Shown: positions 63,687 to 64,000 of the stretch, piece after piece
Position numbering within the stretch: position 1 is the first letter of the stretch
Layout: each line of letters opens with the position of its first letter
Origin: Bacillus sp. NEB1478
Lineage (GTDB): Bacteria > Bacillota > Bacilli > Bacillales > Fictibacillaceae
Direction: 5' to 3'
Length of the DNA: 64,000 nucleotides
NCBI RefSeq assembly: GCF_031582965.1
Contig: NZ_CP134049.1
Location: 1,054,001-1,118,000, forward strand
Position numbers and translations under genes: made by a program
The notes under the pieces: model-generated
The model's input: only the letters and a program-made list of their open reading frames with translations
Databases searched by the model: none
Told to the model about the DNA's origin: nothing

Positions 63687-63991
63687 TGTTCGATTAGTTG
63701 AAGTACAGCTCCTGTATGTGCATCTACCAAAAACTCATAATGTGAAGAAGCAAGACCTTCGATTGAATGAGAGAAGCCGCCTTTATAGACGGTGTAAGGA
63801 AGATTATGCACCTCAATCTCGTCACGGTTTGTTAAGATCCATGCACCTGAAATACTAAATTGGGAACTGGCTTTTTCTTTTAAAAGTTTTAACGCTTTTT
63901 CAGGAGATATCCATTCATTCCTTTTTTTCGTGAGCACATACCCAGCAGCTGCTCCAGCTAGACCTGCGATCAAGAATGTTTTACATTTCAT
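63683..63991 (-). CDS. ytzB: PepSY-like small membrane-associated protein YtzB
   Basis: 102 residues. A short N-terminal helix (MKCKTFLIAGLAGAAAGYVL) anchors it. A PepSY-like domain follows: ISPEKALKLLKEKASSQFSI and HYEFLVDAHTGAVLQLIEQ, with the DAHTGAVL turn typical of PepSY. Corresponds to YtzB of B. subtilis by size and place. Function unknown; such domains often inhibit peptidases. Confidence 0.82.
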   Translation of the reverse strand: MKCKTFLIAGLAGAAAGYVLTKKRNEWISPEKALKLLKEKASSQFSISGAWILTNRDEIEVHNLPYTVYKGGFSHSIEGLASSHYEFLVDAHTGAVLQLIEQ

Positions 63992-64000
63992 ATGTATTCC

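Noticed and set aside
1-64000. Search for CRISPR arrays, rRNA, tRNA, transposases and a prophage block
   Set aside because: None seen. The only phage-like gene is the isolated holin, and the only repeat arrays are the 21-nt elements, which lack spacers of CRISPR type.

Overview
The window is one contiguous piece of a low-GC Gram-positive, spore-forming chromosome of the Bacillaceae. Several things point there: AGGAGG-type ribosome binding sites with many TTG and GTG starts, CotJABC, Cse60 and YjcZ-type sporulation genes, a T-box, an S-box, and long runs in the same order as Bacillus subtilis yt- genes (ytkD, ytl, ytmA, pckA, metK; ytpAB, ytqBA; leuS, ytwF; ytfP, ytgP; ytlPQR, amyX, ytmP, ytzH, trmB, ytnP, ytzB). 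It is not B. subtilis itself, because the gene content between these blocks differs. I cannot name the genus with confidence. No rRNA, tRNA, transposase, CRISPR array or prophage block is visible.

Layout. 1-6.4 kb is an amino-sugar and cell-wall recycling operon: nagB, a GntR regulator, murP, a DUF871/MupG hydrolase, murQ and nagP, with a perfect cre box inside. 6.4-14 kb holds stand-alone genes: a tiny sporulation membrane protein, a lipoprotein, a DEDD exonuclease, a large PAS-GAF-PAS-GGDEF-EAL protein, a membrane/TrkA_C protein and an SGNH hydrolase. 14.2-15.9 kb is a c-di-AMP (ydaO-type) riboswitch in front of a glutamate/aspartate-type symporter. 16-20 kb is rich in small ORFs (an FbpA/B-like protein, a c-di-GMP riboswitch before a 62-residue membrane protein, an orphan holin). 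20-30 kb carries ytkD, a nitrate/sulfonate-type ABC transporter, ytmA, a TetR/MFS efflux pair with twin palindromic operators, pckA, and metK behind a SAM riboswitch. 30-36.5 kb has a PAP2 phosphatase, cotJABC, ytoA, ytpAB (sesquarterpene synthesis), mnmM and ytqA. 36.6-43 kb has yttB, T-box-leuS, ytwF and a second GGDEF-EAL protein. 43-54.8 kb includes cse60, ytfP, murJ, a pseudouridine synthase, ytzE, a probable small RNA, a K+ channel, pepV and a cysteine synthase. 54.9-64 kb has thpR-ytlQ-ytlR, pullulanase, ytmP, ytzH, trmB, ytnP and ytzB.

Themes. Second-messenger signalling recurs: two GGDEF-EAL proteins and one c-di-GMP riboswitch; one c-di-AMP riboswitch and one TrkA_C membrane protein. 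Envelope turnover also recurs (MurNAc/GlcNAc salvage, MurJ, PAP2, YtpAB). Non-genic features of interest are two related 21-nt-period repeat arrays, each between convergent genes, two copies of a dispersed repeat with inverted ends, and a probable sRNA or leader transcript upstream of ytzE.
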